Shown here in pieces: positions 53,416 through 63,664 of a DNA stretch of 64,000 nucleotides. This stretch comes from Novosphingobium sp. B1 (GTDB taxonomy: Bacteria; Pseudomonadota; Alphaproteobacteria; Sphingomonadales; Sphingomonadaceae): NCBI RefSeq assembly GCF_900176395.1, contig NZ_FWXL01000004.1, positions 1 to 64,000 on the forward strand, given 5' to 3'. The notes below the pieces were generated by a model that saw only the letters and a program-made list of their open reading frames with translations, searched no databases and was not told the DNA's origin. Within the stretch, counting starts at the first letter, position 1. Each line of letters opens with the position of its first letter. A program made the translations under genes and the position numbers.

Positions 53416-56172
53416 TCAGGCCGCAGCCTTGACCTTGCGATCTTCCGCCGCTTCCAGCAGGCGCTTTTCCACCGTGCGCATCCGGCTTTCGCTCTCGATC
53501 TTCTCGCCCAGAACGTCGGTGACATAGAAGGTGTCGACTGCGCGTTCGCCGTAGGTCGCAATGTGCGCGGAATGGACCACCAGCCGCGCCTCGAACAGCG
53601 CCCGGGCGAGCTGGTTGAGCAGCGCCGGCCGATCGCGCGCGCCCACCTCGATCACGGTAAAGCGGTTCGAGGCCTTGTTGTCGAAGATCACGATCGGGCG
53701 CACATCGAAGGCATCGGCGCGCGGGCGGGCCAGCGGGCGCGCGGCAAGTTGCGGCACCAGCTTGACCCGATTGGCCAGCGCATCGGCAATCGCATTCTTG
53801 AGCCGCGCAATCTGGCTTGCCTCGTTCAGCGGGCGGCCGAGCGGGTCCTGCACCAGGAAGTTGTCGACTGCGGTGCCGTTGCGCGCGGTATGGATACGCG
53901 CGTCGATGATGTTGCCGCCGGCCAGATGAATGCCCCCGGCGATACGATAGAACAGGCCGGGATGGTCAGCCGCAAGCACCGTGACAAGGGTCGCCCCGCG
54001 TGCGGGATACCAGTGCGCTTCCACAGACAGCGGTTCGCCCAGCGCGGTGTCCATCTGCTGGAGATTGAGCGCGATGATGTCCTCGGGCTCGGCGATCCAG
54101 TAGGCATCGCCCAATTGCTTGCCGACCGTGCCGATCAGCGCGTCGCGCTCGCGCAGGATCGTGGCGACGGCCTTCTTCTTCGCGGCGATGCGTTCGGCGC
54201 GGCCGTGGGTCTTGTGGCCAAGGCGCAGCATTTCCTCGGCCGAGACGAACAGGTCACCCAGAAGCTGGCGCTTCCACGAGTTCCACACACCCGGCCCCAC
54301 TGCCCGAATATCGACCACGGTCAGGATCAGCAGCAGGCGCAAGCGTTCCTGGCTCTGCACCGTGTTCACGAAGTCGGCGATGGTCTTGTAGTCGGCGAGA
54401 TCCCGCTTGAACGCGGTGGCGCTCATCAGCAGGTGCCAGCGCACCAGCCAGGCGACGGCTTCGGTTTCGGCAGCGGAAAGGCCCAGACGCGGGCACAGCT
54501 TCATGGCCACCTCGGCGCCCAGCACCGAATGATCGCCCTGACGCCCCTTGGCAATGTCGTGCAGCAGGGTCGCCACATAGAGCGCACGGCGCGAGGCGAC
54601 CTTGCTGATCACTTCGCTGGCCAACGGATGGTCGTCCTTGACCTCGCCCTTCTCGATTCGGGCCAGCAGCCCGATGGCCCGGATGGTATGCTCGTCGACG
54701 GTGTAATGGTGGTACATGTCGAACTGCATCTGCGCCACGACGCGGCCGAAGTCGGGCACGAAACGCCCGAACACGCCCGCCTCGTTCATCCAGCGCAGCA
54801 CCGTCTCGGGGTCGTTGCGGCTGGTCAGCGTTTCCATGAACAGCGCATTGGCGCGCGGGTCCTTGCGCAGGCCTGCATCGATCAGGCCGGAATCGCGCCG
54901 GGCAATGCGCATCGTCTCGGGGTGTATCTCCACCTGTTCGGCCGCTGCACAGGAAAACAGTTCGAGCAGCCTGACCGGGTCCTCCTGAAAGGTCGTGTCG
55001 GCTGGCGCGGCAAGCTTGCCGGCGTCGATCACGAACGGCCCGACCTTCTTCTTCCGCCGCCCCCGCAGCGCCGCAAGGAAGCCGCGCTTTTCCTTGGCGA
55101 ACTGCCCATCGAGCTGTGCCAGGAACACGCCGGTCAGCGAGCCGACCTGCTTTGCCTGCAGGAAGAAGTACTGCATGAAACGCTCGACCGCGCTCTTGCC
55201 GGGGCGGTCGGCAAAGTTCATCCGGGTGGCGACTTCGCGCTGCAGGTCGAAGGTCAGCCGGTCTTCGGCGCGCTTCGTGATGGTGTGGAGATGGCAGCGC
55301 ACCGCCCAGAAGAAATTCTCGGCACGGCGGAAGGCGCGGTATTCCTCGGCCGTGAGCAGGCCGACGTCGACCAGCTCCGAGGCGTCGCGGACCTTGTGGA
55401 TGTACTTGCCGATCCAGTACAGCGTGTGCAGGTCGCGCAGGCCGCCCTTGCCCTCCTTGACATTGGGTTCGACCACATAGCGGCTGTCGCCCAGCCGTTT
55501 GTGCCGCTCGTTACGCTCCTGCAGCTTCTCGGCAACGAACTGCTTTTCAGTGCCATTGACGACTTCGGCCCAGAACCGGGCCGATGCACTGTCGAACAGG
55601 TCGCGGTCGCCCCAGACATAGCGCCCTTCGAGAAGGGCAGTGCGGATGGTCAGGTCGCTCTTGGCCATGCGCACGACCTCGTCGAGCGAGCGGCTGGAAT
55701 GGCCGACCTTGAGCCCGAGGTCCCACAGGAAATAGAGCAGCGCCTCGATCACCTGCTCGCACCAGGATGTCGGCTTGATGGGCGTGACGAAGGCGATGTC
55801 GACGTCCGAATGCGGCGCCATCTCGCCGCGACCGTAGCCGCCCACCGCGATCACCGCGATGCGTTCACCCATCGAGCGGTTGCTGGCGCGATAGATCCGG
55901 CCGACCACATGATCGTAGATGATGCGGACCAGCTGGTCGACAAGGAAGGCCTGCGCCTGCGCGCATTCGCTGCCGGCCGATGGCTTGGCTTCGAGCCGGC
56001 GCGCAATTTCCGCTCGCCCATCTTCCAGCGCTGCGCGCAGGAGTTCGACCACCTTCTGCCGCGATTTCTCGCCCTGCTCCGCAAAGGCGGCAGCGATGGC
56101 ATCGGCCAGATGGCGGCGGTCGATAATGGCGCGCTGGTTGACAATACGGGGGAGCATCATGGCTCCACCCAT
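53416..56172 (-). CDS. glnD: [Protein-PII] uridylyltransferase / uridylyl-removing enzyme
   Basis: Master nitrogen sensor that uridylylates GlnB/GlnK. 918 residues: an N-terminal nucleotidyltransferase site GGYGRGEMAPHSDVDI near residues 112-127, an HD phosphohydrolase domain (TLLHDIAKGRQGDHS) and two C-terminal ACT domains (ADHPGLFYRIAG; ARDRPALLNQLARAL). All catalytic motifs intact. The acyl-CoA synthetase gene lies 43 nt upstream on the same strand. An upstream ATG is present near the start; 56172 is used. Confidence 0.97.
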   Translation of the reverse strand: MGGAMMLPRIVNQRAIIDRRHLADAIAAAFAEQGEKSRQKVVELLRAALEDGRAEIARRLEAKPSAGSECAQAQAFLVDQLVRIIYDHVVGRIYRASNRSMGERIAVIAVGGYGRGEMAPHSDVDIAFVTPIKPTSWCEQVIEALLYFLWDLGLKVGHSSRSLDEVVRMAKSDLTIRTALLEGRYVWGDRDLFDSASARFWAEVVNGTEKQFVAEKLQERNERHKRLGDSRYVVEPNVKEGKGGLRDLHTLYWIGKYIHKVRDASELVDVGLLTAEEYRAFRRAENFFWAVRCHLHTITKRAEDRLTFDLQREVATRMNFADRPGKSAVERFMQYFFLQAKQVGSLTGVFLAQLDGQFAKEKRGFLAALRGRRKKKVGPFVIDAGKLAAPADTTFQEDPVRLLELFSCAAAEQVEIHPETMRIARRDSGLIDAGLRKDPRANALFMETLTSRNDPETVLRWMNEAGVFGRFVPDFGRVVAQMQFDMYHHYTVDEHTIRAIGLLARIEKGEVKDDHPLASEVISKVASRRALYVATLLHDIAKGRQGDHSVLGAEVAMKLCPRLGLSAAETEAVAWLVRWHLLMSATAFKRDLADYKTIADFVNTVQSQERLRLLLILTVVDIRAVGPGVWNSWKRQLLGDLFVSAEEMLRLGHKTHGRAERIAAKKKAVATILRERDALIGTVGKQLGDAYWIAEPEDIIALNLQQMDTALGEPLSVEAHWYPARGATLVTVLAADHPGLFYRIAGGIHLAGGNIIDARIHTARNGTAVDNFLVQDPLGRPLNEASQIARLKNAIADALANRVKLVPQLAARPLARPRADAFDVRPIVIFDNKASNRFTVIEVGARDRPALLNQLARALFEARLVVHSAHIATYGERAVDTFYVTDVLGEKIESESRMRTVEKRLLEAAEDRKVKAAA

Positions 56173-56215
56173 ATCGCGTCAGTCCCTATCGTCCAGTAAC
56201 ATTGCCTATCAGGGC

Positions 56216-57922
56216 CTATAAGGAGGCGAGCCACTCCTGCGTGTAACGTTCGCGCAGAGACCGCTTGTCGACCTTTTCGGTGCCAAGCCGGGGCAGCGCC
56301 TCGTGCACTTCCCAGAAGCGCACCGGCACCTTGAAGGGGGCGATGTGCTGCATCAGGAACTCGCGCAATTCCTCTTCCGTGGCCGAGCAGTCCTCCTTGG
56401 CCAGATAGACCGCAGCCGGAACCTCGCCCAGCTTCTCGTCAGGCAAGCCGAATACGCTGGCTTCGGCAATGCAGGGGTGGGCGTAGATCGCGCTTTCCAC
56501 CTCAATGCACGAGATGTTCTCGCCGCCGCGGATTATGATGTCCTTCTTGCGGTCGACGATGAACAGGTAGCCCTCGGGATCAAGGTAGCCGAGGTCGCCG
56601 GTGCGGAAGTAGCCATCGGGCATGATCGCCTCGCGCGTGGCCTTCTCGTTGTCCCAATAGCCGAGGAAGTTGGCAATCGAGCGGATCGAGACTTCGCCCA
56701 CCTGCCCTTGCGGCACCGGCTGGCCGGCATCGTCGAGGATGGCAAGATCGACCAGCGGGCGCGACGCCGTGCCGGTGCTTCCAGGCTTGGCGAGATAGTT
56801 CTCGTTGAGATTGCCGCAGCCGACGCCGTTGGTTTCGGTCAGGCCATAGCCGATCAGCGGGAATGCGTGCGGCAGGGCCTTGCGCAGGCGGTCGACATGC
56901 TCGATCGGGCGCGGCGCGCCACCGGCGGCGAAAGAGACGCAGGTCGACAGGTCGTACTGCTCGCGATCAGGATGGGTGGCGATCTCGAAGCTCATCAGCG
57001 GCACGCCGACGAAGTAGGTCACCTTCTCGCGCTCGATCAGCTTCATCGCCTCGAGCGCGTCCCACTTGGGCATGAGCACAAGCTTGCGGGCCAGCGCGAA
57101 GGACTGGAGGAAGACGGGCACCTCGCCCGTGACGTGGAACAGCGGCACGTTGACCAGCGTGACCGGCTGCGATCCCTCGGCCGGTCCCTCGCCCCGCGCC
57201 GTCAGGATGCCGAGCATCGCCGCCGACTGGCAGACATAGTTCATCGTGCCCTGCACCACGCCGCGATGGTCGGAGTAGGCACCCTTGGCCATGCCGGTGG
57301 ACCCCGAGGTGAACAGGACGGTCGCCAGATCGTCGGGGGTCAGCTCGGGCAGGATCGTCTCCATCCCGCCACCATTGGCGAGCAGGGAAGCAAGGCCTTC
57401 CTCGTAAGGGCAATCGTGCCCGAGAAGCAGGACCTGCGCGCCATGATCGTGGCCCTGCAGTCGGGCCGCCCGCGCGCCGTCGGCAATCAGGTAGCGGCAC
57501 TTCACCAGATCGATACCGTGAGCCAGTTCCTCACCCTGCCACCAGCCATTAAGCAGGGTGGCGCAGCCGCCGGCCATGAGCACGCCCATGTAGGCGATCA
57601 CCCAGTTTGCCGAATTGCGCGCGGCAATGCCCACCCGCTCCCCCTTCTGGAGCTTCAGTCCTTCGACGAGCCCGCCCGCGACATGGCGCGCTGCCTTGTA
57701 GATTTCGGTGAAGGTCAGGTGGATATCGCCATCGACGATGAACGTCTTGTCGCCATGCGTGGCACAGAAGTAGGCGAAATAGGCCGGCAGATGCGGCGGA
57801 GCGGCGGCGATCATCGGCAATTCCCGGCCAAACCGCTCGATCGGAACCGTATGGAACATCGCCCCTTCGGCAGTGAGTGCGCCGAAGGCGCCGTCCATGG
57901 CAAGGTCCAGCTCGGTCTTCAT
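56216..57922 (-). CDS. AMP-forming acyl-CoA synthetase
   Basis: 568-residue ANL-family ligase. P-loop LFTSGSTGMAKGAYS, A5 GYGLTETNG, A7 YFRTGDLGY, A8 DRKKDIIIRGGENIS, and the C-terminal lysine in LGTEKVDKRSL. The acid substrate is not predictable; closest in pattern to long-chain or cyclic-acid CoA ligases. Possibly cotranscribed with glnD downstream. Confidence 0.9.
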   Translation of the reverse strand: MKTELDLAMDGAFGALTAEGAMFHTVPIERFGRELPMIAAAPPHLPAYFAYFCATHGDKTFIVDGDIHLTFTEIYKAARHVAGGLVEGLKLQKGERVGIAARNSANWVIAYMGVLMAGGCATLLNGWWQGEELAHGIDLVKCRYLIADGARAARLQGHDHGAQVLLLGHDCPYEEGLASLLANGGGMETILPELTPDDLATVLFTSGSTGMAKGAYSDHRGVVQGTMNYVCQSAAMLGILTARGEGPAEGSQPVTLVNVPLFHVTGEVPVFLQSFALARKLVLMPKWDALEAMKLIEREKVTYFVGVPLMSFEIATHPDREQYDLSTCVSFAAGGAPRPIEHVDRLRKALPHAFPLIGYGLTETNGVGCGNLNENYLAKPGSTGTASRPLVDLAILDDAGQPVPQGQVGEVSIRSIANFLGYWDNEKATREAIMPDGYFRTGDLGYLDPEGYLFIVDRKKDIIIRGGENISCIEVESAIYAHPCIAEASVFGLPDEKLGEVPAAVYLAKEDCSATEEELREFLMQHIAPFKVPVRFWEVHEALPRLGTEKVDKRSLRERYTQEWLASL

Positions 57923-58079
57923 GATACCCTTTCAAACTCTCCAACATCCGGAACGCATCTTGGCGTGCGCCTTTTCGGATTTGCCTGCAGCCTTTTCCCT
58001 GTGCCAATACGTACCCTCGAAGGGCACTTTCTCCAGCACGAAATCGGGTCCGTTCACGAAGTTCTAGGGAGTTCGTTTC

Positions 58080-58979
58080 TTGCTGTCACTACTGTCAACA
58101 GCAACCTCGCTTGCCGTAGCGTCGGCCTCCGCAGCGGGTGCTCATGCACCGATTCGCTGGGAGGATCTGGGCATCGGCCCGATCGCGCTCGACCTCGGCT
58201 TCTTTGCGCTCAAGTGGTATTCGCTCGCCTATCTCGCCGGCATCGTCCTGGGCTATGTGCATCTGTCGAAGATGATCAGGCAGCCCGGCGCACCCATGGC
58301 GCAGCGCCATGCCGACGACCTGTTCTTCTACGCAACGCTCGGCATCATCCTGGGCGGGCGCCTCGGCTATGCTATCTTCTACGCGCCCGAACTGCTCACT
58401 CATCCGCAAAACCTGATCAAGCTGTGGGAAGGCGGGATGAGCTTCCACGGAGGCTTGATGGGCACGGTGCTGGCAATCGCTTGGGTATCGTGGCGCGGGG
58501 GCCTGAACTTCGTCCGCATTTGCGACTACATCTCGGTCTGCGTGCCCTTCGGCCTGCTCTTTGGCCGCCTTGCCAACTTCATGAACGGAGAGCTGTGGGG
58601 CCGCGAAGCCGGACCAAACGTGCCGTGGGCAATGGTCTTCCCCGGTGGTGGCCCGGTGGCCCGCCATCCCAGCCAGCTCTACGAGGCCGGGCTTGAAGGC
58701 CTGCTCCTCGCGATCGTGCTGCTCGTGCTGTTCTGGAAGACCAGCGCGCGCTGGCGTCCCGGCCTGCTGGTCGGCACCTTCACGCTCGGATATGCGCTGT
58801 CGCGCTTCACGGTTGAATTCTTCCGCGAACCCGATGCCCAACTGCTCGATTTCGCGATGCGCACCGGCCTCTCGATGGGCCAGTGGCTGACCGTGCCGAT
58901 GATGGCGGTCGGACTGTTCTTCCTGCTGCGCGGCGTCATGCGCAAGCCGCTCTCGACAGGCACGGCAGTCCCGGCGTGA
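58080..58979 (+). CDS. lgt: Prolipoprotein diacylglyceryl transferase
   Basis: First enzyme of lipoprotein maturation. 299 residues, about 7 membrane segments; the Lgt signature GRLANFMNGELWGR is present, with HGGLMG (H123) near the first half and RHPSQLYEA near the second. Start is TTG at 58080 with AGGGAG upstream. Its TGA overlaps the GTG of the methyltransferase gene by 4 nt. Confidence 0.94.
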   Translation: MLSLLSTATSLAVASASAAGAHAPIRWEDLGIGPIALDLGFFALKWYSLAYLAGIVLGYVHLSKMIRQPGAPMAQRHADDLFFYATLGIILGGRLGYAIFYAPELLTHPQNLIKLWEGGMSFHGGLMGTVLAIAWVSWRGGLNFVRICDYISVCVPFGLLFGRLANFMNGELWGREAGPNVPWAMVFPGGGPVARHPSQLYEAGLEGLLLAIVLLVLFWKTSARWRPGLLVGTFTLGYALSRFTVEFFREPDAQLLDFAMRTGLSMGQWLTVPMMAVGLFFLLRGVMRKPLSTGTAVPA

Positions 58980-60031
58980 CCGCGCCACTGCTCGAAACCT
59001 TCCGCAGGCTGATCGCCAATACCGGGCCGATCAGCATTGCGCATTACATGGCCGAATCGAACGCGCGCTATTATTCGAGCCGCGACCCTTTCGGTTCGGC
59101 AGGCGATTTCATCACCGCGCCCGAAATCAGCCAGATGTTTGGTGAGCTGATCGGCCTGTGGATGGCCGACAGCTGGATCAGGGCAGGCCGGCCCGAGCCG
59201 GTTCATTACGTCGAACTCGGGCCGGGACGGGGCACGCTCGCCCGCGATGCACTCGGCGCCGCCCGTCGCTACGGGTTCATGCCGCGCACGCATTTCGTCG
59301 AGACCAGCACGGCGCTCAAGGCGATGCAGCTCGAACTGCATCCGCAAGCTATCTGGCACGCCGATCTCTCGACGATTCCCTCAGATGGGCCATTGCTGAT
59401 CGTCGCCAACGAATTTCTAGATGCACTTCCGGTGCGCCAGCTCGTCAGGACCGAGCAGGGATGGCGAGAGCGGATGGTCGGGCTCGATCAGGGGCGGTTG
59501 CTGCCTGTTTCGGGCAGTGCTCCGATGGACTCCGCCGTCCCGCCGCATCATCGCGATGCCCCTCTCGGCACGATCATCGAGACTTCGCCCGCCTCTGCGG
59601 CGATCCTCTACGAAGTCTGCGGCCGATTGGCCGCGCAGGGCGGTGCGGCCCTGTTCATCGATTATGGCCACGATCACCCCCGCACCGGCTCCTCGCTCCA
59701 GGCCGTGCGGGAGCATCGCAAGGTCGATGTGTTCGCCGCGCCGGGCGAGGCAGATCTCACGGCACATGTCGACTTTTCGGCGCTGGCGCTGATCGCGCAG
59801 TCGAAGGGCGTTCGCTGGCAGGGAACGGTCGAGCAGGGACGCTGGCTACGCGCGCTTGGCATAGAGGCCCGCGCCGACGCGCTGGCGGCATTTTCGCCTG
59901 CCCACGCCGATGCCATCCACGTCGCGCGCGAGCGCTTGACCGGCGAGGGTCAGATGGGCGTCCTGTTCAAGGTAATGGGGTTGAGTGCCGGCAACTGGCC
60001 CGCCGGAGCAGGATTCGGGCCTGCAGCCTGA
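58976..60031 (+). CDS. MidA/NDUFAF7-type SAM-dependent methyltransferase
   Basis: 351 residues from GTG 58976. HYMAESNARYYSSRDPFG and GDFITAPEISQMFGELIGLW at the start, then the SAM-binding VELGPGRGTLARD and NEFLDALPVRQ. These match MidA/NDUFAF7, which methylates an arginine of a complex I subunit during assembly. Coupled to lgt by a GTGA overlap. 286 nt to petA hold no gene; a GCCGGA/TCCGGC stem occurs near its start (60045-60063). Confidence 0.88.
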   Translation: MTAPLLETFRRLIANTGPISIAHYMAESNARYYSSRDPFGSAGDFITAPEISQMFGELIGLWMADSWIRAGRPEPVHYVELGPGRGTLARDALGAARRYGFMPRTHFVETSTALKAMQLELHPQAIWHADLSTIPSDGPLLIVANEFLDALPVRQLVRTEQGWRERMVGLDQGRLLPVSGSAPMDSAVPPHHRDAPLGTIIETSPASAAILYEVCGRLAAQGGAALFIDYGHDHPRTGSSLQAVREHRKVDVFAAPGEADLTAHVDFSALALIAQSKGVRWQGTVEQGRWLRALGIEARADALAAFSPAHADAIHVARERLTGEGQMGVLFKVMGLSAGNWPAGAGFGPAA

Positions 60032-60317
60032 ACTCTGCGCGTTGCCGGAAAGACATCCGGCCCGCACCGAAAGTCCGTGAAATACCTTTCCCGACGGGGT
60101 GGAATCCCACACCAAAATGCCTGTTGGCAAAGCCGTTGCTTTGCGTCTATCAGGCGCGCCAAGTGGGGGCCGGGGCCGCGTATGGCGCGTGCCCGGTTCC
60201 CTTGCGGCTTCGGCACCCATGTGGAGACCGCCACATGGATTTTCCAGAGCCGCAGCAAAGGGGCAAGTTGGACCGCGTGCGATCCGCGTGCGCGGCGGCA
60301 GCAGGCAGGGAATTTCA

Positions 60318-60881
60318 ATGGCTGATGAGGCGAGCATCGACACTTCGGGCGTGACCGGAGAGGGCGTGCGCCGGCGCGATTTCATCAATATCGCGGCGGT
60401 GAGTTTTGCGGGTGTGGGCGGTGCTGCCGTTCTTCTCCCGCTGGTAAGTCAGATGGCGCCTTCGGCGGACGTTCTGGCGCAAAGCTCCACAGAGATCGAC
60501 ATTTCGGCGATCCAGCCGGGGCAGGCGATCAAGGCGGTGTTCCGCAAGCAGCCGGTTTTCATCCGCAACCTGACGCCGGAAGAAATCGCAGCGGCCGAAA
60601 AGGTCGACACTTCCTCGCTGCGCGACCCGCAGACGCTGGAAGAGCGCACGAAGGAAGGCAAGACCAACTGGCTTATCACCATGGGCGTCTGCACCCACCT
60701 CGGCTGCGTGCCGCTGGGCGCTGGCGAAGGTGAAGTGAAGGGCGAGTTCGGCGGCTATTTCTGCCCGTGCCACGGTTCGTCGTATGACACCGCCGCACGC
60801 ATCCGCAAGGGCCCCGCACCGAAGAACCTCGAGGTGCCCGAATATGCATTCACTTCCGACACTGTCGTGAAGATCGGCTGA
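60318..60881 (+). CDS. petA: Cytochrome bc1 Rieske iron-sulfur subunit
   Basis: 187 residues with a twin-arginine N-terminus ([14 protein letters not shown]) leading into a membrane anchor. Cluster ligands C125, H127 (CTHLGC, with C130) and C149, C151, H152 (CPCHGSSYD) are present. The ATG at 60318 was chosen over a longer frame from 60099 whose extra residues are non-homologous. First of petABC. Confidence 0.95.
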   Translation: MADEASIDTSGVTGEGVRRRDFINIAAVSFAGVGGAAVLLPLVSQMAPSADVLAQSSTEIDISAIQPGQAIKAVFRKQPVFIRNLTPEEIAAAEKVDTSSLRDPQTLEERTKEGKTNWLITMGVCTHLGCVPLGAGEGEVKGEFGGYFCPCHGSSYDTAARIRKGPAPKNLEVPEYAFTSDTVVKIG

Positions 60882-60892
60882 GGACAGGCAAC

Positions 60893-62182
60893 ATGAGCTT
60901 TCCCTGGGCAAACGAATACAAGCCGGCCAATGGCCTGACGCAGTGGCTTGACGAAAAGCTGCCGCTGCCCCGCTTCGTCTACAACGCAGTCGGCGCCGGA
61001 TACCCGGTTCCGCGCAACCTGAACTACATGTGGAACTTCGGCGTTCTCGCCGGCTTCTGCCTCGTTCTTCAGATCGTAACCGGCGTCATCCTCGCGATGC
61101 ACTACGCCGCCAACGCTGGCGTGGCCTTCGACAGCGTCGAGCACATCATGCGCGACGTGAACTGGGGCTGGATGCTGCGCTATGCGCACGCAAACGGCGC
61201 ATCGGCGTTCTTCGTCGTCGTCTATCTCCATATCTTCCGCGGCTTCTTCTACTCCTCGTACAAGGCCCCGCGCGAGATGATCTGGCTGCTGGGCGTGGTC
61301 ATCTTCCTGCTGATGATGGCAACGGCGTTCATGGGCTACGTGCTGCCCTGGGGCCAGATGTCGTTCTGGGGTGCCAAGGTCATCACCGGCCTGTTCGGCG
61401 CGATCCCGGTCGTCGGCGAACCGCTGCAGGTGTGGCTGCTCGGCGGCTATGCGCCCGACAACGCTGCGCTTAACCGCTTCTTCAGCTTGCACTTCCTGCT
61501 GCCCTTCGTGATCGCGGGTGTCATCATCCTGCACATCTGGGCGCTGCACATCCCCGGCTCGTCGAACCCGACCGGCGTTGAAGTGAAGCAGGAATCGGAC
61601 ACCGTTCCCTTCCACCCGTACTACACGGCGAAGGATGGCTTCGGCCTCGGCATCTTCCTGCTGATCTACTGCGCGGTGCTGTTCTTTGCGCCGAACATGC
61701 TCGGTCACCCGGACAACTACATCCCGGCGAACCCGCTTTCGACGCCTGCACACATCGTTCCGGAATGGTACTTCTGGCCATTCTACGCGATCCTGCGCGC
61801 CTTCACCTCGGACTTCTTCTTCATCCCGGCCAAGCTGATGGGCGTCCTTGCGATGTTCTCGGCGATCCTGGTGTGGTTCTTCCTGCCCTGGCTGGATACC
61901 TCGCCGGTGCGTTCGGGCCACTACCGTCCGCTGTTCCGCAAGTTCTTCTGGCTGCTGCTGATCGACGTTGCCGTGCTCGGCTACTGCGGTGGCGCTCCGG
62001 CTGCGGAACCCTTCGTGATGATCTCGCAGATCGCCTCGATGTACTACTTCCTGCACTTCCTCGTCATTCTCCCGATCGTCTCTTCGATCGAGAAGCCGGA
62101 ACCGCTTCCGTTCTCGATCACCGAAGCGGTGCTCGGCAAGGATGAGAGCGCCGTGCTCAACGCCAACCCCGCTGCCGCGTGA
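60893..62182 (+). CDS. petB: Cytochrome b of the bc1 complex
   Basis: 429-residue integral membrane protein with eight or more helices. GAVLAMHYA-like first helix, ALVRYLHI-type haem region ([21 protein letters not shown]), [17 protein letters not shown] near Qo, and [13 protein letters not shown] (PEWY motif). Ends 31 nt before petC. It carries haems bL and bH and both quinone sites. Confidence 0.97.
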   Translation: MSFPWANEYKPANGLTQWLDEKLPLPRFVYNAVGAGYPVPRNLNYMWNFGVLAGFCLVLQIVTGVILAMHYAANAGVAFDSVEHIMRDVNWGWMLRYAHANGASAFFVVVYLHIFRGFFYSSYKAPREMIWLLGVVIFLLMMATAFMGYVLPWGQMSFWGAKVITGLFGAIPVVGEPLQVWLLGGYAPDNAALNRFFSLHFLLPFVIAGVIILHIWALHIPGSSNPTGVEVKQESDTVPFHPYYTAKDGFGLGIFLLIYCAVLFFAPNMLGHPDNYIPANPLSTPAHIVPEWYFWPFYAILRAFTSDFFFIPAKLMGVLAMFSAILVWFFLPWLDTSPVRSGHYRPLFRKFFWLLLIDVAVLGYCGGAPAAEPFVMISQIASMYYFLHFLVILPIVSSIEKPEPLPFSITEAVLGKDESAVLNANPAAA

Positions 62183-62213
62183 CAGCCACGAAGCGTTAGA
62201 GAAAGAGAACCCT

Positions 62214-63035
62214 ATGGTCCGTCTTTTTGGCCCCCTCGTTGGCCTCTTCTTCGCGGTCGCGCTGCTTTGGTCGTTCGGCAACGGCGCCTACACCGCGATC
62301 ACGGAACCCGCTGCTCCCACCGCAGAGCACGAGTTCCACCTCCACCCCAAGGAAGTGCACTTCGCTTCCGATGGCGCGTTCGGCAAGTTCGACAAGGCCC
62401 AGCTGCAGCGCGGCTTCCAGGTCTACAAGGAAGTCTGCTCGACCTGCCACTCGATGAAGCACGTCGCATTCCGTGACCTCGCTGCCCTCGGCTACTCGGA
62501 AGCCGAAGTGAAGGCGATCGCCAAGGAATGGGGCGCAAAGCAGCCGACCTTCGATCCGAAGACCGGCGAGCGCGCAGAGCGTGACAACATCCCGTCGGAC
62601 TACTTCCCGACCGTGTACTATGCAGGCCAAGGCGTTCCGCCGGATCTCTCGCTGATCACCAAGGCCCGTCACGACGGTGGCGCCTATGTTCACTCGCTGC
62701 TGACCGGCTATCAGGAACAGCCCGCCGAGCTTCTCAAGAAGTTCCCGGACGCCAAGACCCCGGACGGCCTCTACTACAACCCGTACTTCGCGAACCTCAA
62801 CCTCGCGATGCCCGCTCCGCTGACGGGTGAGGGTCAGGTGACCTATTCGGACGGCACCAAGGCTACGGTTGACCAGATGGCGACCGACGTCTCGGCGTTC
62901 CTGATCTGGACCGCAGAACCCAAGCTGGACAAGCGCAAGCAGACCGGTTGGGCAGTGCTCGGCTTCCTGCTGGTCGCCACGGTCCTTGCCTACCTCGCCA
63001 AGAAGAACGTCTGGGCTGACAAGAAGGGCGAATAA
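62214..63035 (+). CDS. petC: Cytochrome c1 of the bc1 complex
   Basis: 273 residues. An N-terminal signal/anchor segment, haem motif CSTCHSMKH (C75, C78, H79), NLAMPAPLTGEG with the axial Met and a C-terminal anchor (WAVLGFLLVATVLAYLAKKNVW). ATG 62214; a longer frame from 62142 is not conserved. Ends the pet operon, with a strong terminator 31 nt later. Confidence 0.96.
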   Translation: MVRLFGPLVGLFFAVALLWSFGNGAYTAITEPAAPTAEHEFHLHPKEVHFASDGAFGKFDKAQLQRGFQVYKEVCSTCHSMKHVAFRDLAALGYSEAEVKAIAKEWGAKQPTFDPKTGERAERDNIPSDYFPTVYYAGQGVPPDLSLITKARHDGGAYVHSLLTGYQEQPAELLKKFPDAKTPDGLYYNPYFANLNLAMPAPLTGEGQVTYSDGTKATVDQMATDVSAFLIWTAEPKLDKRKQTGWAVLGFLLVATVLAYLAKKNVWADKKGE

Positions 63036-63065
63036 GTCCTTCCCGGCCAGACCGGCGAAACGAAC

Positions 63066-63093
63066 AAAGGCCACCGGAAACGGTGGCCTTTTT
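63066..63093 (+). terminator. Intrinsic terminator of petABC
   Basis: AAAGGCCACCG and CGGTGGCCTTT (63066-63091) form an 11-bp perfect stem with a GAAA tetraloop, followed by more T. The apt start lies about 30 nt after, so apt needs its own promoter or read-through. Confidence 0.9.
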
Positions 63094-63121
63094 CGTATCC
63101 GGCGATAGCATTGCCCAGGCA

Positions 63122-63658
63122 ATGACACCCGATGATCTCAAAGCCCTCGTGCGGACCGTGCCGGACTTCCCTGCCCCCGGCATCCTGTTCCGCGATATCA
63201 CAACGCTGATCTCGCACGGTGCCGGCTTCTCAGCCTGCATCGCTCATCTCGCAGACATGGCACGCGCCGCCGGTGCCCAGGCCATCGCCGGGATGGAAGC
63301 GCGCGGCTTCATCTTCGGCGCCGCCGTTGCTGCCCACATGGGGTTGGGCTTCGTGCCCGTGCGAAAGCCGGGCAAGCTACCGGTGAAGACCATCGGCATC
63401 GACTATGCGCTCGAATACGGGCGCGACCGACTGGAGATCGATCCTACCGCCATCGCCCAAGGCCAGCGCGTCGTCATCATCGACGACCTCATCGCCACCG
63501 GCGGCACCGCCCTCGCCGCGGCTGAACTTCTGCGCATGGCTGGCGCCAGCGTCACCCACGCCCTCTTCGTGATCGACCTACCCGACCTCCACGGTGCCGC
63601 CCGCCTGCGCGACGCCGGGCTGACGGTAGAAGCTCTGATGGATTTCCCGGGGCACTGA
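63122..63658 (+). CDS. apt: Adenine phosphoribosyltransferase
   Basis: Purine salvage enzyme making AMP from adenine and PRPP. 178 residues with FPAPGILFRDITTL, AGMEARGFIFGAAVA, PVRKPGKLP, and the PRPP loop VVIIDDLIATGGTA. The start ATG at 63122 is used; in-frame positions back to 63083 lie in the terminator. Confidence 0.96.
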   Translation: MTPDDLKALVRTVPDFPAPGILFRDITTLISHGAGFSACIAHLADMARAAGAQAIAGMEARGFIFGAAVAAHMGLGFVPVRKPGKLPVKTIGIDYALEYGRDRLEIDPTAIAQGQRVVIIDDLIATGGTALAAAELLRMAGASVTHALFVIDLPDLHGAARLRDAGLTVEALMDFPGH

Positions 63659-63664
63659 AGAACC

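Noticed and set aside
53176-56199. Open frame of 1007 codons on the plus strand
   Set aside because: It is antisense to glnD, whose motifs and length are certain. The long frame is a by-product of high GC codon bias; only its first 57 codons resemble a real gene.
56303-58696. 797-codon plus-strand frame opposite the acyl-CoA ligase and into lgt
   Set aside because: Crosses two real genes and has no family features.
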